Of a DNA stretch of 27,639 nucleotides, positions 23,443-27,639 are shown one piece after another. The notes under the pieces were generated by a model. It searched no databases and was not told where the DNA came from. It saw only the letters and a list, made by a program, of their open reading frames with translations. Position 1 is the stretch's first letter, and the number at the start of each line of letters is the position of its first letter. This stretch comes from Pseudonocardiaceae bacterium (GTDB taxonomy: Bacteria; Actinomycetota; Actinomycetes; Mycobacteriales; Pseudonocardiaceae). The DNA lies in contig JAICSB010000004.1 of the NCBI GenBank assembly GCA_025937115.1, forward strand, positions 1-27,639, read 5' to 3'. The translations under genes and the position numbers were made by a program.

Positions 23443-26004
23443 ATGGACTTCGAGGTTCTCGGCCCGCTGCGGGCCCGGCAGGGAGAGCAGCCGGTCCAGC
23501 TTTCCGCGCCGATGTCCCGGATGCTGCTCGGCGTTTTGCTCACCCGAGCGAACACGCCGGTCCCGGTGGACGTCCTGGTAGATGCCCTGTGGGCGGGTGA
23601 GCGAGATCCGCGCGCGGCCAAGAAGCTGCAGCTGCACGTCCATCGGTTGCGCCGAGTCCTGGGCGATCCGGGACGGATCCGGTTTGACAACGGCGGCTAC
23701 ACGCTGCGAGTGGAGCCTGGCGAGCTCGACGCGGAGCGATTCGAGTCCGCCCTGGCCGAGAGTACCGACATCGAGGAACCGGCACGTGCTGTTGGGGTGC
23801 TGCGCACCGCGCTGCGGTTGTGGCGCGGGGTCCCCTTCAGCGATATCAACGACCTGCCGTTGTTGCGCGCCGAGGCCGACCGGTTGACCGAGCGCCGGCT
23901 CGCCGGCCTTGCCCAGCTTTACTGCGCCGAGCTGGCCTGCGGGCATGCCAACGCGATCATCCCCGAACTCGTCGAGCTGGCCGCGCGGCACCCGATGCGG
24001 GAACAGTTGCAGGGCTTGTTGATGACCGCGCTGTACCAGGCCGGCCGGCAGGCTGAGGCGCTGGAGGTCTACCACCGCACCCGAAGCGCACTGGTCGAGC
24101 AGCTCGGGTTGGAGCCCGGTAACGAGCTGCAGCGGCTGGAACGCGCCATCCTGACCGGCGACCCGATGCTGGAGGCTCCGACGGGGCCCCCCATCACACC
24201 GGCGCAGCTGCCCGCCGACATCACCGATTTCACCGGGCGTCGGGCACAGCTCGCCACCGTGGCGCACCTGGCCGCCGCGGCAGATCAGATCGCCACGGTG
24301 GTCGTCGCCATCACCGGAAAGGCTGGGGTGGGTAAGACCACACTGGCCGTGCGTGCCGCGCACCGGCTGCGCGTCCAGTACCCCGATGGACAGGTGTTCG
24401 TCGACCTCCGAGCGCAGGCGCACCCGCTCACACCGGCGGACGTGCTGGCCCGGTTCCTGCGCTCGCTCGGGGTGGACCGGACGGCGATCCCCGACGATAC
24501 CGAGGAACGCGCCGCGCTGTATCGCAGCCGGCTCGCCGACCGGCGGGTGCTCATCGTGCTCGACAATGCGGAGTGCGAAGCTCAGCTGCGACCGCTGCTA
24601 CCCGGCACCCCCGGATGCGCGGTGCTGATCACCAGTCGAAGCCGGTTGGCCGGGCTGACCGGCGCCCGGCTGGTCGATTTGGACATCTTCGACGCGGACC
24701 AGGCCGTCGAGCTGCTGGCCCGGCTTGCCGGACCGCGGCGGGTCGCGACGGAACCTGCGGCAGCGACGGAGATCGTGCGGCTGTGCGGTTTCCTGCCGTT
24801 GGCGCTGCGGATCGCGGGAGCCCGGCTGGGTAGTCGGCGGCACTGGCCGTTGTCCCGATTCGAGGCTGATCTGGCCGACGAGCAGCACCGTCTGGACAAG
24901 CTGCGGCTCGGAGACCTCGACGTGCGGGCCAGCCTCGCGCTGAGCTACCAGAGCCTGGATGGAACGGCTCAGCGCGCCTTCCGGCTCCTCGGACTGCTCG
25001 AGGTCCGGGACTTCGCTGCCTGGGCGGCCGCGGCGATGCTCGACGTGACGCAGTGGCGGGCCGAAGAGCTGGTGGACAGCCTGGTCGATATGCACCTGCT
25101 CGACGTGGCCGGGAACGGCGCTTCGGGACAGTTGCGGTACCGCTTCGATAACCTGCTGCGCGCCTACGCCCGCGAGCTTGCCTGCGCCCAGGAGACGCAA
25201 GCTGATCGACGTGCTGCGCTGGATCGAGCGTTCGGCGGATGGCTGGCACTAGCCGAAGCGGCCGCCCGGCACCTGGCCAGTGCCACCTTCGCCCAGACTT
25301 TTGCAGCCGGGACCTGCTGGCGACCGGACGAGGTGATACGCCAGGCGGTGATCAGCGACCCGTGCGGATGGTTCAAGGTCGAATGGCCGGCCGTGCGGGG
25401 CGCCGTCGAGCAGGCTTTCTCCGTCGGCTCGGGCCAGCTCGGCTGGGCGCTGGGCGTTCGACTCGCCAGAATCTTCCTCATCCGCGGGTACTACGACGAC
25501 TGGCGGCACGTCTGCGAGCTGATGCTCACCGGAGCTCGACGAACGGTGCGCGGCGCAGAAGAAGGCACAGCGGATGGTATGACGCTGCGCGCTCCGACCG
25601 AGCTGCACCGCATGGCGCTGCGCCTCGATGAGGCACGAGACGGCATCGACAAGATCCTCAGGGCATCCGCGGGCGCTGGTGGCCGGGTGGTTCGGCCACC
25701 AGTCGCTGGCGCCATCGGCACAGTCAGCGAAGCCTTGCCCCGCCTGGACAGCGCCCTGATCTCCCTGCGCGAGTTGGCCGACCGCCACCGCGATGCCTCG
25801 ACGATGCGCGGGCTCGGCACGGTGCACCGGTTGCAGCGGTCTTTCGAGAGGACGGCCCGCTGCGTGCAGCAGGTGCTCGAAGCTCTCGATGTTTTTTCCG
25901 ATCCCTTTCCGGGCGTTGCGCTGGTGGCGTCCGAGGAGCCGCGCGAACCGGCGAGGAATAACAGGTGGGCCGCTCTCCAAGGCGTCCCGCATGCGGGTTG
26001 GTAG
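23443..26004 (+). CDS. AfsR/SARP-family transcriptional regulator (BTAD plus NB-ARC), shortened TPR end
   Basis: 853 residues. A winged-helix OmpR-like DNA-binding domain (about 1-92, MDFEVLGPLRA...LQLHVHRLRRVLG...GGYTLRV) is followed by a bacterial transcriptional activator domain (about 95-240). The NB-ARC ATPase has Walker A GKAGVGKT (292-299), RVLIVLDN, CAVLITSRSRLAGL and GFLPLALRIAGARL. AfsR-type proteins bind direct repeats near -35 regions and activate secondary metabolism or differentiation in response to nucleotide and phosphorylation state. After about residue 690 the expected TPR array is hardly recognisable, apart from RGLGTVHRLQRSFERTARCVQQVLEALDVF (cited in part: TVHRLQRSFERTARC). 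The last 35 residues look unrelated, so the C-terminus may be truncated or frameshifted. Its targets are unknown. Confidence 0.85.
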   Translation: MDFEVLGPLRARQGEQPVQLSAPMSRMLLGVLLTRANTPVPVDVLVDALWAGERDPRAAKKLQLHVHRLRRVLGDPGRIRFDNGGYTLRVEPGELDAERFESALAESTDIEEPARAVGVLRTALRLWRGVPFSDINDLPLLRAEADRLTERRLAGLAQLYCAELACGHANAIIPELVELAARHPMREQLQGLLMTALYQAGRQAEALEVYHRTRSALVEQLGLEPGNELQRLERAILTGDPMLEAPTGPPITPAQLPADITDFTGRRAQLATVAHLAAAADQIATVVVAITGKAGVGKTTLAVRAAHRLRVQYPDGQVFVDLRAQAHPLTPADVLARFLRSLGVDRTAIPDDTEERAALYRSRLADRRVLIVLDNAECEAQLRPLLPGTPGCAVLITSRSRLAGLTGARLVDLDIFDADQAVELLARLAGPRRVATEPAAATEIVRLCGFLPLALRIAGARLGSRRHWPLSRFEADLADEQHRLDKLRLGDLDVRASLALSYQSLDGTAQRAFRLLGLLEVRDFAAWAAAAMLDVTQWRAEELVDSLVDMHLLDVAGNGASGQLRYRFDNLLRAYARELACAQETQADRRAALDRAFGGWLALAEAAARHLASATFAQTFAAGTCWRPDEVIRQAVISDPCGWFKVEWPAVRGAVEQAFSVGSGQLGWALGVRLARIFLIRGYYDDWRHVCELMLTGARRTVRGAEEGTADGMTLRAPTELHRMALRLDEARDGIDKILRASAGAGGRVVRPPVAGAIGTVSEALPRLDSALISLRELADRHRDASTMRGLGTVHRLQRSFERTARCVQQVLEALDVFSDPFPGVALVASEEPREPARNNRWAALQGVPHAGW

Positions 26005-26020
26005 CTGTTGAAGAGCGGCC
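25968..26020. terminator. nested inverted repeat between convergent afsR-like and phoH2 genes
   Basis: GGCCGCTCT (25968-25976) pairs with AGAGCGGCC (26012-26020), enclosing a 12-bp palindrome CCCGCATGCGGG (25986-25997). The left arm and palindrome overlap the end of the AfsR-like gene. It is well placed for bidirectional termination. Confidence 0.55.
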
Positions 26021-26036
26021 AACTGATCTGTGCCCG

Positions 26037-27371
26037 TTAATGCGCGTACTCCTCCAGCATCTCGGTGACCAGCGCTGCGATCGGCGAGCGCTCCGAGCGG
26101 GTGAGGGTAACGTGGGCGAACAGCGGGTGCCCCTTGAGCTTTTCGATTACCGCGGCCACCCCGTCGTGCCGGCCCACCCGCAGGTTGTCCCGCTGCGCGA
26201 CATCGTGGGTGAGCACGACCCGAGAACCCGTCCCCAACCGGGACAGCACCGTGAGTAGCACATTACGTTCCAGGGACTGCGCCTCATCGACGATCACGAA
26301 GCTGTCGTGCAGCGATCGGCCGCGGATGTGGGTCAACGGCATCACCTCGAGCATCCCGCGGTCGATCACCTCGTCAATGACATCCGGCGTGGCGATCGCG
26401 CCCAGGGTGTCGAACACCGCCTGCGCCCAGGGCTGCATCTTCTCGTTCTCGCTGCCCGGCAGGTAGCCCAGCTCCTGACCGCCCACGGCATACAGCGGTC
26501 GGAAGACGATGACCCGACGGTGCGCCCCGCGCTCCAGCACGGCTTCCAGGCCGGCGCACAGCGCAAGCGCCGACTTGCCCGTCCCGGCCCGACCACCGAG
26601 TGACACGATCCCTACCCCGGGGTCGAGTAGCAGCTCGAGCGCCACCCGCTGCTCGGCCGAGCGGCCGTGCAGTCCGAAGGCCTCCCGGTCCCCGCGGACC
26701 AGCCGGGCGCGTTTGTCCGAGGTGATCCGGCCCAGCGCGGTGGCCGTCCCGGCGAGCAGCCGCAAGCCGGTATTACAGGGCAGGCCAGCGACCTCCGGAT
26801 GCTCGTTGAGGTCGGCGATCCCCTCCTTGTATAGCTGTTCCAGCACGGAAGGACTGACTTCGACGTCGTTCATCCCGGTCCACCCGGACGGCACCACGTC
26901 CTGCGCGCGGTACTCGTCTGCGGCCAACCCGACCGCACCCGCCCTGACCCGCAGCGGCATGTCCTTGGTCACCAGCGTGACGTTGCGGCCATCGGCGACG
27001 AGGTTCAGCGCACAAGCCAGGATTCGCGAGTCGTTGGTGTCGGTACGAAACCCGGCTGGCAGCACCGTCGGATCGCAGTGATTCAGCTCGACCCGCAGAG
27101 TGCCGCCCAGTTCGCCGATCGGGACCGGCGCATCCAACCGGCCGTGGGCTCGCCGCAGATCGTCGAGCAGGCGCAACGCCTCTCGAGCGAACCAGCCTAG
27201 TTCCGCGTGATGCCGCTTGCCCTCCAGCTCCCCGATGACCACAAGTGGCAGCACCACCTCGTGCTCGTCGAATCGGCTGAGCGCCCAAGGATCGGATAGC
27301 AGCACTGAGGTATCCAGCACATAAGTGCGCGAACCCGGGGCGGTGGAGTGTGGCGAGCGAGAAGCGATCAC
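26037..27371 (-). CDS. phoH2: PhoH2: PIN-domain ribonuclease fused to PhoH ATPase
   Basis: 444 residues from GTG 27371, with AGGGAG 5 nt upstream. An N-terminal PIN domain (about 14-150) shows the acidic nuclease residues Asp20 (YVLDTSVLL), Glu48 ([10 protein letters not shown]), Asp114 (DTNDSRIL) and Asp137 (VTKDMPLR). The C-terminal PhoH ATPase (about 235-444) has Walker [10 protein letters not shown] (259-267), Walker [11 protein letters not shown] (357-366) and the arginine-containing [14 protein letters not shown]. Mycobacterial PhoH2 is an RNA helicase-ribonuclease that unwinds and cleaves RNA, linked to an upstream small PhoAT gene. The glpX-fumC-phoH2 neighbourhood agrees with mycobacteria. 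Length and motifs are complete. Confidence 0.93.
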   Translation of the reverse strand: MIASRSPHSTAPGSRTYVLDTSVLLSDPWALSRFDEHEVVLPLVVIGELEGKRHHAELGWFAREALRLLDDLRRAHGRLDAPVPIGELGGTLRVELNHCDPTVLPAGFRTDTNDSRILACALNLVADGRNVTLVTKDMPLRVRAGAVGLAADEYRAQDVVPSGWTGMNDVEVSPSVLEQLYKEGIADLNEHPEVAGLPCNTGLRLLAGTATALGRITSDKRARLVRGDREAFGLHGRSAEQRVALELLLDPGVGIVSLGGRAGTGKSALALCAGLEAVLERGAHRRVIVFRPLYAVGGQELGYLPGSENEKMQPWAQAVFDTLGAIATPDVIDEVIDRGMLEVMPLTHIRGRSLHDSFVIVDEAQSLERNVLLTVLSRLGTGSRVVLTHDVAQRDNLRVGRHDGVAAVIEKLKGHPLFAHVTLTRSERSPIAALVTEMLEEYAH

Positions 27372-27460
27372 GGCAGCTCCCTGGCGTGCGCGGCACCGCG
27401 CCCGCTACTCGGTGGGCCGGCCGGCCTCTGGTGGATCGCTACCGCATCGCCCGGTCAGGC

Positions 27461-27637
27461 TCAGCGGGACCGACCACAAGGGCCGGGTGCCGGCCCCTCC
27501 GTGCTCGCCGTGGGCGGATTACCCGCCCGATCGACAAAAGCCACGATCAGGGCCTCCCGTGGCGAGACGCGTCGAGCACATCCCGCTGCTACCGCACGGT
27601 ACCGGTGTGTGGCCGTCCTGGGAATACGCCACTCACG
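27461..27637 (-). CDS. possible 3' end of a gene entering from the right edge
   Basis: A - strand frame is open from the window edge to TGA at 27461-27463. It gives about 58 codons, with a fairly protein-like middle (SPREALIVAFVDRAGNPP), then a Pro/Gly-rich tail. It lies about 90 nt before phoH2 on the same strand. It could be the end of an upstream gene, a PhoAT-like small gene starting at GTG 27544 (GGGAGG 8 nt upstream, 27 codons), or chance. No family was recognised. Confidence 0.3.
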   Translation of the reverse strand, partial: REWRIPRTATHRYRAVAAGCARRVSPREALIVAFVDRAGNPPTASTEGPAPGPCGRSR

Positions 27638-27639
27638 AA

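Overview
This is high-GC actinobacterial DNA. The right-hand 10.7 kb carries a conserved housekeeping block (ispH, a lipid-droplet-type protein, xseA, xseB, glpX, fumC, then a secreted protein, an AfsR/SARP regulator and PhoH2). The same order is known from mycobacteria and Pseudonocardiales. The pSAM2-like integrated element and the DivIVA/Wag31 paralogue point to a mycelial actinomycete, probably of the Pseudonocardiaceae; this assignment is inference from family resemblance, not a database match.

Left part (1-8000) is accessory DNA. It opens with the 3' end of an IS21-type element: a decayed IstB, a small Cys-rich overlapping gene and doubled terminal repeats. Then come a tandem-STAS protein, a tetratricopeptide protein made of six 42-residue units, and a convergent DivIVA paralogue. 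Two diverged copies of a ~0.9 kb module, each ending in a small gene of unknown function, flank the TPR/divIVA pair. Long stretches hold no convincing gene but contain repeats and strong inverted repeats.

Middle part (8000-16990) is the core of an actinomycete integrative and conjugative element (AICE). Two convergent HTH-XRE/TPR regulators are followed by a rightward cluster: a small unknown gene, a Pra-like activator, one or two tiny ORFs, an FtsK/TraB DNA translocase, a rolling-circle RepSA-like initiator, Xis and a tyrosine integrase. Many genes overlap by 4 nt, which suggests one transcript, and the 10.8-11.0 kb divergent region with four TATGCRYG-like boxes is the likely control point. 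The integrase ends inside the 3' end of ispH rather than at a tRNA gene. IspH loses its usual short C-terminus after Leu-Pro-Arg and gains about 31 residues, the distal ones read antisense to int, so the ispH 3' end looks like the attachment site.

Right part: IspH completes the MEP isoprenoid pathway; XseA/XseB form exonuclease VII; GlpX and FumC serve gluconeogenesis and the TCA cycle and are translationally coupled. Strong dyads sit after fumC and between the convergent afsR-like gene and phoH2. No tRNA, rRNA or CRISPR array was recognised. The left end of the AICE could not be fixed; the expected far-side neighbour of ispH is not in the window, so the island may extend beyond its left edge.
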